A stretch of 64,000 nucleotides of DNA from CAZVYS01 sp964630755 (GCA_964630755.1 CAZVYS010000002.1:1-64000), one strand, 5' to 3'; positions 9,071-17,601 are shown, counted from the first letter of the stretch. Numbers and translations: made by a program. Notes: generated by a model not told the origin, from the letters alone.

Positions 9071-9084
9071 AGTCCCAACTCTGT

Positions 9085-9432
9085 CTATTTTTTCTTTTTT
9101 ACCTTACTTTTCACTCCTTTTGTTTTTTTCTTAGAAGCCTTAGTTGACAATAACTCAATAATCACATCAAGTTTATTATTTAAAGTGTCAATTTTCTCAC
9201 CCAGCTGCACCATGCCTCGATCTCCTCTTCCACCCCTAGGCCCACCACCATCTCTTCCGCCTTTTCCTTCAAAACAATCACTACAATATATTGGCTTATC
9301 ACCACTTGGCCTAAAAGGCACCTTACAATCTTTGCCGCATTTATCACAAACTGCATCATGCAATTCTGTTCTTCGCCTACTTCTTCCGAAATCTCTCCTG
9401 CCCCCTGATCTACTATATTTAAAGTCACTCAT
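9085..9432 (-). CDS. CxxC zinc-ribbon protein
   Basis: 115 residues. The middle holds CDKCGKDCKVPFRP...YCSDCF, a four-cysteine zinc ribbon. It is flanked by a Gly/Arg-rich N-terminus and an RGG-like stretch, then a short helix (LNNKLDVIIELL) and a lysine-rich tail. Small proteins of this build are common in Patescibacteria and are presumed nucleic-acid binders; the role is not established. The start is fixed by a strong AGGAGG seven bases upstream of the ATG. Confidence 0.75.
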   Translation of the reverse strand: MSDFKYSRSGGRRDFGRSRRRTELHDAVCDKCGKDCKVPFRPSGDKPIYCSDCFEGKGGRDGGGPRGGRGDRGMVQLGEKIDTLNNKLDVIIELLSTKASKKKTKGVKSKVKKKK

Positions 9433-9503
9433 AGCTATTCCTCCTATTTACTAATAATCCGCAGTATATGCATTATCTAAATAAATAGCAAGTAACTAAT
9501 CGC

Positions 9504-9815
9504 CTATTTCTCTTTCTTAATCGTCTTCCAGTGATAAAAATATACCGGTGCTCCTACCACTATCATGGCCAAAGAATTACTCATATCTCTTTTTCTTTCA
9601 TTACTTGCCTCTTTCTCATTTCTCTTTTCCATCTCCTCAACCGATAACTCCGACTGACCCTCTACTCTTGGCTCAGCAAAATAAACTCGCTCTGTTACTT
9701 TAAACACATAGGTTTTTAAACCTAAGTCTACCAACTGAATCCCTCCTAAAATTGTTACAAATAACCCCACAAAAGAAAAAAGATATAAATACAATAAACG
9801 AATACTAAACTTCAT
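9504..9815 (-). CDS. Two-helix membrane protein, unknown
   Basis: 103 residues with one hydrophobic segment at 8-32 and another near 80-96, joined by a charged E/K-rich middle (SVEEMEKRNEKEASNERKR) that is probably extracytoplasmic or a short coiled coil. No family recognised. A clear AGGAGG sits four bases before the ATG. Downstream the zinc-ribbon gene has its own ribosome-binding site. Confidence 0.65.
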   Translation of the reverse strand: MKFSIRLLYLYLFSFVGLFVTILGGIQLVDLGLKTYVFKVTERVYFAEPRVEGQSELSVEEMEKRNEKEASNERKRDMSNSLAMIVVGAPVYFYHWKTIKKEK

Positions 9816-9934
9816 AAATCCTCCTTAATCTAAGTCTACACCAACCATCAACAAATCTAAATATATTAACTTCTGTCCACCATCGGCGGAAGCTAACACA
9901 AGTATTACCAATAAAATTCATGATAATATAAATC

Positions 9935-10531
9935 ATGGCTTCAGTCATTGATAAAATTCTCAAAATTCACCAACCCAAACCCAAACATAAAGTAATTAAA
10001 GAGATCGCTAACCGCTGGAGTCCACGACATTACTCAGGCAAAAAAATCCCCTTAAAACACATTAATATTATTTTAGAAGCTCCTCGCTGGACTCCTTCAG
10101 GTCATAATCATCAACCTTGGGATTTTTATTTTTCCAATAAAGGAACTGATGCCTACTACAAACTTTTCTCTACCCTGGAAAAATATAATCAATCTTGGGC
10201 TAAAACTGCCCCGCTTTTAATCTTAGCCTGTGCAGTTACCACAATTCCTGAAGGTAAAAACCCCTACGCTTATTACGATCTTGGAGCAGCAGTGTTCTCC
10301 CTTGTCATCCAAGCTCAATCTTTAGGCTACTATTCTAGACAAATGGCTCTTTTCGACAAAAGAAAGGTAAAAAAGTTTTTCAAATTAGAAAAAAATGTTG
10401 AGCCTTACATTATTATCGCCATAGGAAAAATCGGCGACTACACCACAACCTCCAAGCAAGTTATCAACTATGAACTTGATCCCCGACCACGAAAAACCAA
10501 CCTAGCAAAAGAGTTAAAACTTCCTAAATAA
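9935..10531 (+). CDS. Nitroreductase-family flavoprotein
   Basis: 198 residues. RWSPRHYSGKKIP near 28-40 and EAPRWTPSGHNHQPWDFYF near 49-67 match the FMN-binding N-terminus of the nitroreductase superfamily (usually RxSxRxF and A-x-S-xxNxQPW). The GAAVFSLVIQAQSLGYYSRQM block (about 113-133) is the helix that packs on the flavin. These enzymes use NAD(P)H to reduce quinones, nitro compounds or flavins; the substrate is unknown. GATAAT at 9922-9927 ends seven bases before the ATG. Confidence 0.85.
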   Translation: MASVIDKILKIHQPKPKHKVIKEIANRWSPRHYSGKKIPLKHINIILEAPRWTPSGHNHQPWDFYFSNKGTDAYYKLFSTLEKYNQSWAKTAPLLILACAVTTIPEGKNPYAYYDLGAAVFSLVIQAQSLGYYSRQMALFDKRKVKKFFKLEKNVEPYIIIAIGKIGDYTTTSKQVINYELDPRPRKTNLAKELKLPK

Positions 10532-10533
10532 CC

Positions 10534-10659
10534 TTGCTCCCCCTAAAGGACTTGTTCATCAACCGCAAGATTAAACTAGATTTATCACTTAAAGACCTAA
10601 AAATAGCCTTTGATAATCTAAATCTAGGTCAACTACAACCAGCTTTTATTGCTTATTAA
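10534..10659 (+). pseudogene. Possible decayed gene fragment
   Basis: After the nitroreductase stop there is a 41-codon open frame without an ATG. It reads like protein (KDLFINRKIKLDLSLKDLKI, then AFDNLNLGQLQPAFIAY) and then stops. It is not homologous to anything I recognise. It may be the tail of a lost gene or chance. Confidence 0.25.
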
Positions 10660-11245
10660 ACCTTTTTTGTAGAACTAATCCAAACTTAAACCTGATTAAC
10701 ACATAAAGAATGGCACAAATGCCAAAGATATAAACTGGGAAGCCCCAATGAGCAAAATCCCAAACCTTAATTGTCAACATTGTAATCCCCGAATTAACCA
10801 TGCCAAACAAAAATACTGTTGAGCTTTCACTGCCTGGGTCCGTATATGATTTAATCACTGTTGGTATAGCCGCAAATCCGTCAGCTAAGATTGAAAACAA
10901 TATCGCTATATTCCCTTCACCTGTTATCTGCCAAATAATTATCCCTAAAGTCGCTAAGCCACCATAAAAATAATCTAGCCTATCAAGTTTCCAATACGAC
11001 TGTTTGTTAAAAAAAGAGGCAATAAAGACTAATAAAGGATTAAGTCCAACCGATAAAGTCATCAATGCTTGCAAGCCAACACCTTTTTGAAGTTCTGCTG
11101 AAAAAGCTATCAATGGTGCTAATGCCCAAAAAAACCAAGACACTCTATTAGGCTTAGCCTTACCTTTTAGGGTATCAATCAAATAGCTTAATCCCCCATA
11201 AAAAGAAAGAACAAAGCCAACCCAGACAAATCTTTCATCTAACAT
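10646..11245 (-). CDS. Multi-helix membrane protein, PQ-loop-like
   Basis: 199 residues from the chosen start, with about six to seven membrane helices. Two similar segments, KGKAKPNRVSWFFWALAPLI and FAAIPTVIKSYTDPGSES..., resemble the duplicated proline-containing helices of PQ-loop/SWEET-type transporters. The assignment is tentative. An in-frame start 51 bases upstream is possible. However, TATAAT (11252-11257) ends six bases before the ATG at 11245, which fits the leaderless promoter pattern of this genome. Confidence 0.6.
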   Translation of the reverse strand: MLDERFVWVGFVLSFYGGLSYLIDTLKGKAKPNRVSWFFWALAPLIAFSAELQKGVGLQALMTLSVGLNPLLVFIASFFNKQSYWKLDRLDYFYGGLATLGIIIWQITGEGNIAILFSILADGFAAIPTVIKSYTDPGSESSTVFLFGMVNSGITMLTIKVWDFAHWGFPVYIFGICAILYVLIRFKFGLVLQKRFNKQ

Positions 11246-11318
11246 AGAGCGATTATAACAGTATATTAAACAATGATAAAATAAGGACACAACCAATTAT
11301 TGAAAAAGTAATGAACCT

Positions 11319-12356
11319 ATGTTGTACGAAGACAAGCTAGACAAGGTTATTTTCAAGCTTAAAGAAGAAAGAAAAATAACCAGAAAAGGGCATAAAGCTA
11401 AGGTTTCATTTGATGACGCTAGCTTCACAAGAGTCCGCATTGATGAAATTGTTAAAATTCTCCTAATTCTTCAAGATGATGAAAAAATACTTAAAATTAT
11501 TGACGCTTTTGAACCCGTTGAAACCGCTGACCCATACGACCAAGTAAAAAACGATAATTATGAAGGTGTAGACACAATCATTGTTGAATTAACAGAAAAT
11601 TTTGACAACTGGTATAAAAACTATCTTCTAAGACGAAAATCAAATCTTAGCAGTCTTGACTATATAAATTTACTAAGAATTTACGATGTAGTTATAGATA
11701 TTGACCGACAAATCCAAATTTCAAACAAAACAACTGTAAAAATTCCCATCATGGCAACAGTAATTAAATTTCGCTCATTGTTTCCTGTTGATACCATAGG
11801 GTCCAGAAACGAATATTGTGATAACAGGCTTAGTGGCATTAAATATCTAAAAAACAAGGGCATAATTGACGATTATTCTCATGGACGAGACAACTGGGAC
11901 ACCATCATTACCATTTCCGTTAGTTTAGGCAAATTTGAAGAATTTCACCAACAAATCAAAAAGGAGTTTGAGGTCCGCAAAGACAACAAGCAGAAAAAAG
12001 AGAAACAAACCATTGTAAAGACTAAAGAAGCTGATAAAAAAACTAAATGGTCTGATGATTTTCAATGGGATAACAAATCTTTTATTTTCGGCAAGTACGG
12101 CAAAATTGATTTTACCAGCAAAGACAGAATACACATTCTAAAAGTTTTAACTAACAAAAAAGGGAAATGGGCAACAATCAGTGAACTAAAAGGTAATAAA
12201 GACGCAAGCTATGTCCGCTCTACTATTAAACATATTGAAGACCGCCTTCCAGAAAAAGCCAAAAAACATATCAGCATACCTTCTACCACTGAAGATGATT
12301 TTGAAAATAAACCAAACGAGGGAGCATACAGAATTAAATTTCTACCAAAAACCTAA
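11319..12356 (+). CDS. Unknown protein beside recombinase remnant
   Basis: 345 residues, soluble and strongly charged. I recognise no family. The first 220 residues are helical with aspartate-rich stretches (NLLRIYDVVIDIDRQIQI). A lysine-rich linker (KDNKQKKEKQTIVKTK) follows. The C-terminal part (TSKDRIHILKVLTNKKGKWATISELKGNKDASYVRSTIKHIEDRL) has the spacing of a winged helix, so DNA binding is possible. It lies just upstream of the truncated serine recombinase and could be cargo of the same element. A weak terminator-like hairpin (AAACCT/AGGTTT, 12372-12389) followed by T-rich sequence comes after it. Confidence 0.55.
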   Translation: MLYEDKLDKVIFKLKEERKITRKGHKAKVSFDDASFTRVRIDEIVKILLILQDDEKILKIIDAFEPVETADPYDQVKNDNYEGVDTIIVELTENFDNWYKNYLLRRKSNLSSLDYINLLRIYDVVIDIDRQIQISNKTTVKIPIMATVIKFRSLFPVDTIGSRNEYCDNRLSGIKYLKNKGIIDDYSHGRDNWDTIITISVSLGKFEEFHQQIKKEFEVRKDNKQKKEKQTIVKTKEADKKTKWSDDFQWDNKSFIFGKYGKIDFTSKDRIHILKVLTNKKGKWATISELKGNKDASYVRSTIKHIEDRLPEKAKKHISIPSTTEDDFENKPNEGAYRIKFLPKT

Positions 12357-12461
12357 ACCCCTTTAGGTTTCAAACCTCTATACAGGTTTTATTTCTCCCC
12401 TTAAAACCTTAACCCCCTAAATCTTGACCTTAATCCCCCTTAATGACGGACACTTTACTTA

Positions 12462-12626
12462 ATGGAAAAAAGTAAAGTCACTCAACCAAAACAATTAACT
12501 CCTCAACCAAAGGACTTAATTTTAACTGCCGACGAGAAAAAGCGACTAGTAGATTTCTTTTCCACCCTTATTGAAATTGACCAAAGAAACAAACGAAAGG
12601 AGGTGGATTACTGTAAGCCTCTATGA
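12462..12626 (+). CDS. Short ORF preceding the serine recombinase
   Basis: 54 codons. The sequence is polar with a short helix (DEKKRLVDFFSTLIEIDQRN). Its last codons overlap GGAGGTGGATT, which looks like the ribosome-binding site that once served the recombinase gene. Small ORFs in this position are, as far as I recall, common before large serine recombinases in Patescibacteria. The role is unknown. Confidence 0.45.
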   Translation: MEKSKVTQPKQLTPQPKDLILTADEKKRLVDFFSTLIEIDQRNKRKEVDYCKPL

Positions 12627-12945
12627 AAATAAGCGTAAAGAATATCGGCAAAAACAAAAAGATATTGAAAGCAAAACAGCCAAACTTAGAACTACTGATG
12701 AAGACTACTACATTACGGCTGAATATCTGTTAAAACTAGCTTCTAAAGCCAGTCAGCTGTTTGAAAGTTCTGAACCAATAGAAAAACGGCTACTTTTGAA
12801 GATGACACTTCAGAACCCTATCCTAAAAGGCAAAAAGGTTTGCTATAACTGGATAAAACCCTTTGACCAAGTAGCAAATTACGCTTCTCGTTCAGCTTGG
12901 CTCCGGAGGCGAGATTCGAACTCGCAACTTAGCGCTTACACTTAA
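12571..12945 (+). pseudogene. Truncated large serine recombinase (C-terminal remnant)
   Basis: The frame KRKEYRQKQKDIESK...YYITAEYLLKLASKA, followed by FESSEPIEKRLLLKMTLQNP and KPFD, is the usual C-terminal end of large serine recombinases: coiled coil, then the conserved LLxxxLQN tail. The catalytic resolvase domain and zinc ribbon are missing. The frame opens only at a TTG and there is no room upstream. The preserved ribosome-binding site followed at once by C-terminal sequence suggests an internal deletion near 12615-12630. The frame runs into the 3' end of tRNA-Asn (from 12898), as expected for an integrase next to its attachment site. Confidence 0.7.
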
Positions 12946-13188
12946 TCCTCTAGTTTCCTAGTGGCGTGGACTATCTCATCATCCATTTAGGATGTCGGGC
13001 GCTCAAAGGTGTACTCACCTAGTCTCTGCACCTTCCCCGATTCTATATCGGGGCTTGGCTCAGGATTGTCATAGTCCGACGTGATATCGGACCTTAGAGT
13101 TCCCTGAATTCACCCGATTTTCACTCTAGCATTACTACTAAAGGCTGCCATCTAACAGGCGCTCACTCTGCCATTGAGTTACTCCGGA
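12898..13188 (-). tRNA. tRNA-Asn(GUU), interrupted by a group I intron
   Basis: Exon 1 (13155-13188) gives acceptor TCCGGAG, D-stem ACTC/GAGT and anticodon-stem AGCGC. Exon 2 (12898-12938) gives GCGCT, T-arm GCGAG-TTCGAAT-CTCGC, acceptor CTCCGGA, discriminator G and an encoded CCA. Joined, the anticodon loop is CTGTTAA, anticodon GTT. The discriminator G and the TCC start fit asparagine. Total mature length is 75 nt. Confidence 0.85.
12939..13154 (-). ncRNA. Group I intron (IC3-like) in tRNA-Asn
   Basis: About 216 nt with no ORF. On the minus strand it has the conserved group I core in order: AATTCAGGGAA (P), CAATCCTGAGCCAAGCC (Q), GGTGCAGAGACTAG (R) and GAGATAGTCC (S). These closely match the cyanobacterial tRNA-Leu introns of class IC3. 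The 5' exon end CUGU pairs with GCAG just inside the intron, giving P1 with a U-G at the splice site, and the intron ends in G. An alternative boundary shifted by one base cannot be excluded. Domain P6/P8 contains a CCCCGAT/ATCGGGG hairpin. Confidence 0.85.
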
Positions 13189-13229
13189 ATATTAACGAAC
13201 AATATATTTTAACACACCCCTGAAAATAA

Positions 13230-14360
13230 CTAGTCCAAATAATCCTGCAGCTTCTTCCTCTGCGACGGATGCTTTAATTTCCTCAAAGCCTTAGCTTCAA
13301 TCTGTCTAATTCTTTCTCTCGTCACTCCAAACTCTCTTCCCACTTCTTCTAAAGTCATCGGCCGCTTGCTATCATCCAGCCCAAATCTCATCTTAAGCAC
13401 CTTGGCCTCCCTATCAGAAAGTGAATCAAGCACCTCATCTACATTTTCTTTCAACATCTTAATCGAAGTCACATCATATGGTGAAAGCTGTGTCTCGTCT
13501 GGAATAAAATCACCTAAATATGAGTCTTCGTCATCGCCAATCGGCGTCTCAAGCGATGTAGTTTTTTGTGAAATCTTCATGATCTCCCGAACCTTTTGCG
13601 GCTCAATCTCCATCTCTTTGGCTATTTCTTCAGGCGTCGGTTCTCTACCCATCTCCTGCATTAATTTTCTAGAAATCCTTATCAACTTATTAATCGTCTC
13701 TACCATATGAACCGGAATTCGAATCGTTCTAGCCTGATCAGCAATTGCTCTAGTAATCGCCTGCCTTATCCACCAAGTCGCATAAGTTGAAAACTTAAAT
13801 CCCTTAGTCCAATCATATTTCTCTACCGCCCGAATCAAACCTTTATTGCCTTCTTGAATTAAATCCAAAAAACTCATTCCCCTACCAATGTATTTTTTAG
13901 CAATCGATACCACTAGTCTTAAATTTGAGGTAGTTAAATGCTCTTTCGATCGCCTATCTCCCTTATCCACTCCTTGAGCTAGCTCTATTTCTTGTTCTCT
14001 GGTTAATAGCTTAATTCTGCCAATTTCCTTAAGATACATTCTCACTGGATCACTAGAACCAGTCTTTTCTATCTTACTCAAGGCTTCTAGCTCTTTTGTT
14101 AACTTGCTAGCTGCCTTAACATCGTCTTTTAAGTCTTCCTCAGCTGTATCAAAAACATCAATGTTAGCCTTAAACAATTTCCCATACAAATTATCTAGCT
14201 CTTCCACTCGTTTTTCTGCATCAGGGAAAAAGTTTAATATTTCCTCTTGAGTTACAAATCCCTCTTTTTTTGCTTTTCTAAATAGTTTAGAAATATCTAC
14301 AGGCTTTAATTTACGCTGACGTTTAACTGGTTTTTTTACTGCTTTTTTCTTTCTTGGCAT
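13230..14360 (-). CDS. rpoD: Primary sigma factor RpoD
   Basis: 376 residues from the chosen ATG. It directs RNA polymerase to housekeeping promoters. Region 1.2 is SSDPVRMYLKEIGRIKLLT. Region 2 holds TYATWWIRQAITRAIADQ, which melts the -10 box. Region 3 includes RIPVHMVETINK, and region 4.2 ends in MTLEEVGREFGVTRERIRQIE, which reads the -35 box. The basic N-terminus is a short form of region 1.1. A longer frame begins 45 bases upstream inside dnaG. I prefer 14360 because TATAAT lies at 14373-14378 and the protein then begins MPRKKK. The frame follows dnaG directly, the usual dnaG-rpoD order. Confidence 0.95.
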   Translation of the reverse strand: MPRKKKAVKKPVKRQRKLKPVDISKLFRKAKKEGFVTQEEILNFFPDAEKRVEELDNLYGKLFKANIDVFDTAEEDLKDDVKAASKLTKELEALSKIEKTGSSDPVRMYLKEIGRIKLLTREQEIELAQGVDKGDRRSKEHLTTSNLRLVVSIAKKYIGRGMSFLDLIQEGNKGLIRAVEKYDWTKGFKFSTYATWWIRQAITRAIADQARTIRIPVHMVETINKLIRISRKLMQEMGREPTPEEIAKEMEIEPQKVREIMKISQKTTSLETPIGDDEDSYLGDFIPDETQLSPYDVTSIKMLKENVDEVLDSLSDREAKVLKMRFGLDDSKRPMTLEEVGREFGVTRERIRQIEAKALRKLKHPSQRKKLQDYLD

Positions 14361-14373
14361 AACTAGAGGTGCA

Positions 14374-16128
14374 TTATAACTTAAAACCTTTAGAAACCTC
14401 AACAAACTCTTCTTGAAGCTTCTTTAGTTTCTTGTTTTTGTTTTCCTTCTCTGCTAACCTAATTTCCTCAGATAACTGCTTCATTTTCTCTTTAACTTTT
14501 TGTTTTTTTAACTCCTTTAATATCTTGGTTAATTCATCTGTCAACTTATCTGAATTTTTACTCAACTCCCCTAGGTCTGTTAAATATGCTTGATCTACTG
14601 CTCCCACTAACTCTTCTGGTAAGCTCTCCACAAACTTATTCACCTTAAATTTCTTTCTAGTTTTCATCCATCTTTTTAGCCTTGCAATTACCTTTTTCAC
14701 CGCCCCTTCATCAAACGCCTTCTCATCTACTAACCTCACCAATCTCCCCACTTCTTCCTCTACCTGCAACACCAAGGCCAAAGCATACTCTAACAATCTT
14801 TCTGGTCTATCTTTTTCTTTCTGTGCTTCTGCTTTTCGAGCTTGTCTTACTGCTGGAAACTCTGCTTTATCAACTTCTTTTATCACTGCCTCTTCTCCCA
14901 CCTTTAACACGCTTGCCAGTCTTTTTACATAATGAGCCTTAATCACCTGATTGGTAATCCTGCCGATTATCGGCGCTACTTCCACTGTTATCTTTCGCTT
15001 TCCTTCAGGAGATTTAATTCCAAATCTCTTTACTGCTGACTCAATATAATAATCATAAACCGGCACTGCTTCTTTAACACTATCTTTCCAAAACCTAGCT
15101 GACTTTTGAGCACACTCATCTGGATCTTTGCCATACTTAAGCTTAATCACTCTTACGCTCAACCCCGCTTTTTCAGCCAATTCAATTCCCCTTCTAGCTG
15201 CTTGATCACCAGCTGCATCATCATCAAGCGCTAAAGCAATATTCTCACCAAATCGCTTTAAAAGATCCACCTGCTCAACTGTTAAAGCCGAGCCTTTAAT
15301 AGCCACCACATTCTTTACTCCTGCTTGATATGACGAAATCGCATCAATCTCTCCTTCAACCACCACTGCTTTATTTTTCTTTTTTATGGCTTCTTTAGTT
15401 TTTTCTAAACCATATAAAACACTAGACTTATGATAAAGTTCTGTCTCTGGTGTATTCACATACTTAGCTTGTTTTTGTTCTTTCACATACACCCTGCCTG
15501 CAAACCCAACTACTCGATTTCGATGATCAAAAAGCGGAAACATAATCCTATTTCTAAATCGATCATAAAACCCTCTTTGCCCTCGAATAGCTAATCCCGC
15601 CATTTCCAATTCGTTTATCTTATAGCCTTTCTTTTTAACTAAAAAATTAATTAAACCTTCCCATTCATCAACCGCAAAACCTAACTTAAAGGTCTTTATT
15701 GAAGATTTTGTTATCCCTCTTTTTAATAAATATTCAAGTGCTCTTTTACCTGCTTTATGACTTGTTAAAAGATAATGATAATACTCACTCGCCAAATGAT
15801 TAATCTCCAAAAGCTTGTCCTTCATCTGCTGTTCTTTGGTAGGCTTGTAAGATTTAAGCTTCACTCCAGCTTTATCCGCCAAAGTCCGCAGAGCCTCTCC
15901 AAACTCCATCCCTTCTCGCTCTATCAGCCACCCATATATGTCCCCTCCTAAATTGCACCCAAAACACTTCCAAATCTGGCGCTCTTGCGACACCATAAAC
16001 GAAGGAGTCTTTTCCTCATGAAACGGACAATTAGCCTTAAAATTCCGGCCAGACTTTTTCAAAGTCACTGACTCAGACACCAAATCTACAATATCTACTT
16101 TGCGTCTAACTTCCTCAATTTGATCCAT
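14374..16128 (-). CDS. dnaG: DNA primase DnaG
   Basis: 584 residues that synthesise RNA primers for replication. The zinc-binding CHC2 domain is at the N-terminus (CPFHEEKTPSF...CFGC, about 34-58). The catalytic core contains the Toprim motifs VVVEGEIDAIS and ALDDDAAGDQAA, with the metal-binding acidic residues intact. The C-terminal part is helical and lysine-rich and should bind the DnaB helicase. GAGGT lies four bases upstream of the ATG and a TAAAAT box just before that. It is followed by rpoD. Confidence 0.95.
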   Translation of the reverse strand: MDQIEEVRRKVDIVDLVSESVTLKKSGRNFKANCPFHEEKTPSFMVSQERQIWKCFGCNLGGDIYGWLIEREGMEFGEALRTLADKAGVKLKSYKPTKEQQMKDKLLEINHLASEYYHYLLTSHKAGKRALEYLLKRGITKSSIKTFKLGFAVDEWEGLINFLVKKKGYKINELEMAGLAIRGQRGFYDRFRNRIMFPLFDHRNRVVGFAGRVYVKEQKQAKYVNTPETELYHKSSVLYGLEKTKEAIKKKNKAVVVEGEIDAISSYQAGVKNVVAIKGSALTVEQVDLLKRFGENIALALDDDAAGDQAARRGIELAEKAGLSVRVIKLKYGKDPDECAQKSARFWKDSVKEAVPVYDYYIESAVKRFGIKSPEGKRKITVEVAPIIGRITNQVIKAHYVKRLASVLKVGEEAVIKEVDKAEFPAVRQARKAEAQKEKDRPERLLEYALALVLQVEEEVGRLVRLVDEKAFDEGAVKKVIARLKRWMKTRKKFKVNKFVESLPEELVGAVDQAYLTDLGELSKNSDKLTDELTKILKELKKQKVKEKMKQLSEEIRLAEKENKNKKLKKLQEEFVEVSKGFKL

Positions 16129-16197
16129 ATTACCTCTATTTTACCATTTCCTCTGGACAGCTATGCGGACCTTCCGCCTAAATACTTTAGCTTTTAG

Positions 16198-16284
16198 CGG
16201 AGAGGGAGGGATTCGAACCCACGGTAACCTTTCAGCTACACACGCTTTCCAAGCGTGCTCTTTAAACCACTCAGACACCTCTCC
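16198..16284 (-). tRNA. tRNA-Ser(GGA)
   Basis: Acceptor GGAGAGG pairs with CCTCTCC. The anticodon stem is CACGC/GCGTG with loop TTGGAAA, anticodon GGA. The long variable arm is typical of serine. T-loop TTCGAAT; discriminator G. CCA is not encoded. Confidence 0.9.
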
Positions 16285-16298
16285 TTGAATTTTTTATA

Positions 16299-16748
16299 TT
16301 ATATCAGCTTCAACTGCTGATCTAGCTCTTCTTTAATATTTTTTGCCCTATCCATTACTTTTCTAGCTCCTGAAAAATCCAGTTTTGCCCTAGCCTTAGA
16401 AAAACTCAACCACTCCACTTCCTCCATCTCCCAATCATGATCTTTAATGTCCCCTGACACATACTCCATTAAAAAATAATCCACTTGTTTATACACCCTC
16501 ACCTTTTCAAAGGTATAAACATATTTTTCTGGCTCTTTAATCTTAGCCACTATCTTAGTCTTTATTCCACACTCTTCTTCAACTTCACGAGTTGCTGTAG
16601 TTTTTAAACTCTCTCCATCCTCAACCAAACCCTTAGGCAACACCCATTTATGATACCCCGAATGCTTACACACTAGCCATTTCTTACCCTTGTACACCAC
16701 TCCCCCGGCGCTAAACTCTCTTCTTGATTTACTTTGTTTATTTTTCAT
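16299..16748 (-). CDS. NUDIX hydrolase
   Basis: 149 residues. The Nudix box GLVEDGESLKTTATREVEEE (followed by CG) is complete and coordinates metal for hydrolysis of a nucleoside diphosphate linked to another group. FSAGGVVYKGKKWLVCKHSG gives the first strands. The closest match in layout is the diadenosine-polyphosphate/MutT-like group, but substrates cannot be predicted reliably. A longer frame exists, but its first 37 codons are the sequence of the neighbouring tRNA-Ser(CGA), so I start at the MKNKQSK methionine. Confidence 0.85.
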   Translation of the reverse strand: MKNKQSKSRREFSAGGVVYKGKKWLVCKHSGYHKWVLPKGLVEDGESLKTTATREVEEECGIKTKIVAKIKEPEKYVYTFEKVRVYKQVDYFLMEYVSGDIKDHDWEMEEVEWLSFSKARAKLDFSGARKVMDRAKNIKEELDQQLKLI

Positions 16749-16775
16749 AAATATCCTCAAGAAATTCCAAGCTTT

Positions 16776-16865
16776 TGGCGGAGGAGGAGGGATTCGAACC
16801 CCCGTGAGACTTGCGCCTCCCAAGCTTTTCGAGAGCTGGCAATTAAACCACTCTTGCACTCCTCC
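16776..16865 (-). tRNA. tRNA-Ser(CGA)
   Basis: Acceptor GGAGGAG/CTCCTCC, anticodon loop CTCGAAA (anticodon CGA), long variable arm, T-loop TTCGAAT, discriminator G and encoded CCA. The outermost anticodon-stem pair appears mismatched. Confidence 0.85.
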
Positions 16866-16872
16866 ATTATTG

Positions 16873-16945
16873 TGCGCCCAGCAGGACTCGAACCTGCAAC
16901 CTTTTGATCCGCAATCAAATGCTCGATCCGTTGAGCTATGGGCGC
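16873..16945 (-). tRNA. tRNA-Arg(GCG)
   Basis: Acceptor GCGCCCA/TGGGCGC, anticodon stem TTTGA/TCAAA, loop TTGCGGA with anticodon GCG, T-loop TTCGAGT, discriminator A. CCA is not encoded. Most bacteria read CGU/CGC with tRNA-Arg(ACG) modified to inosine. A G34 version is less usual. Confidence 0.85.
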
Positions 16946-16999
16946 AAATATTCTATTCTTCTTGTTATTTTCGCTTGTATATTATAACCCGTTAATCAA

Positions 17000-17566
17000 C
17001 TATTCCTTCTCAAGTGGCACTTTTTTCTGCAACCACTGAGCTGATCGATCCATAAAGGTTTCGTCTGGCGACTCAAGTTGAACACGCTTTTTTAAAACCT
17101 CTTTTATCTTGTTTTCAGTTTGTCCTGAAAGCAACATCATCAAACTAGTTGGAAACTTCATTGTCGTACTAATATGCAAGATCGTATCATTCCATTTTTT
17201 TGAAAACCAAAATCTTTCTAACTCCTCCCAATTATATGCCTTTCCTCCTGTAACAACTCCCCTAGTAGTAATCTCATGCGTAACATTTTCAGGTTTTACT
17301 GTCGCCAAAACATAAGTCACAAATGTTAAAGCAACCATTACGGCAATCAAAAGCCATTCTTTTAAAAAAAGTAAAATCACCGCCAGCAAAAATACAATGG
17401 CTGCAATCGTTGAATAATAATCCTTATCTCGCTTTTTAAACGGCCTCATTGGCGCTTGCCACTTCAATAAAGTTTTTAACTCAACTGGTGGCTTTTTCTC
17501 TTTTACCTCAGGTTTTTCTATCTCTTTTTCAGTTTTATTCAGTTTATTTTTTAAAAAGGCAGTCAT
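17000..17566 (-). CDS. Two-helix membrane protein, PH-domain-like
   Basis: 188 residues. A charged N-terminus (about 1-48) precedes two adjacent membrane helices (about 50-90). A C-terminal soluble domain contains ITTRGVVTGGKAYNWEELERFWF, then ILHISTTMKFP. That pattern is like the bacterial PH/DUF5673-type domains often seen in Patescibacteria. The function is unknown. It stands alone between tRNA genes. Confidence 0.6.
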   Translation of the reverse strand: MTAFLKNKLNKTEKEIEKPEVKEKKPPVELKTLLKWQAPMRPFKKRDKDYYSTIAAIVFLLAVILLFLKEWLLIAVMVALTFVTYVLATVKPENVTHEITTRGVVTGGKAYNWEELERFWFSKKWNDTILHISTTMKFPTSLMMLLSGQTENKIKEVLKKRVQLESPDETFMDRSAQWLQKKVPLEKE

Positions 17567-17601
17567 ATTTTTATCTTAATTAGTATTTACTAATCATACC
17601 A

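Noticed and set aside
9180..9454. Three overlapping frames at the zinc-ribbon gene
   Set aside because: Only the frame with four zinc-binding cysteines and AGGAGG upstream is plausible; the others are shadows.
12898..13188. Possible second tmRNA or riboswitch
   Set aside because: The group I core motifs in order and the two matching tRNA exons explain the whole stretch.
16690..16995. Open + frame of 101 codons
   Set aside because: It is a reading through two tRNA genes (RTPVRLAPP and QQDSNLQPF are typical false peptides from tRNA T-arms).
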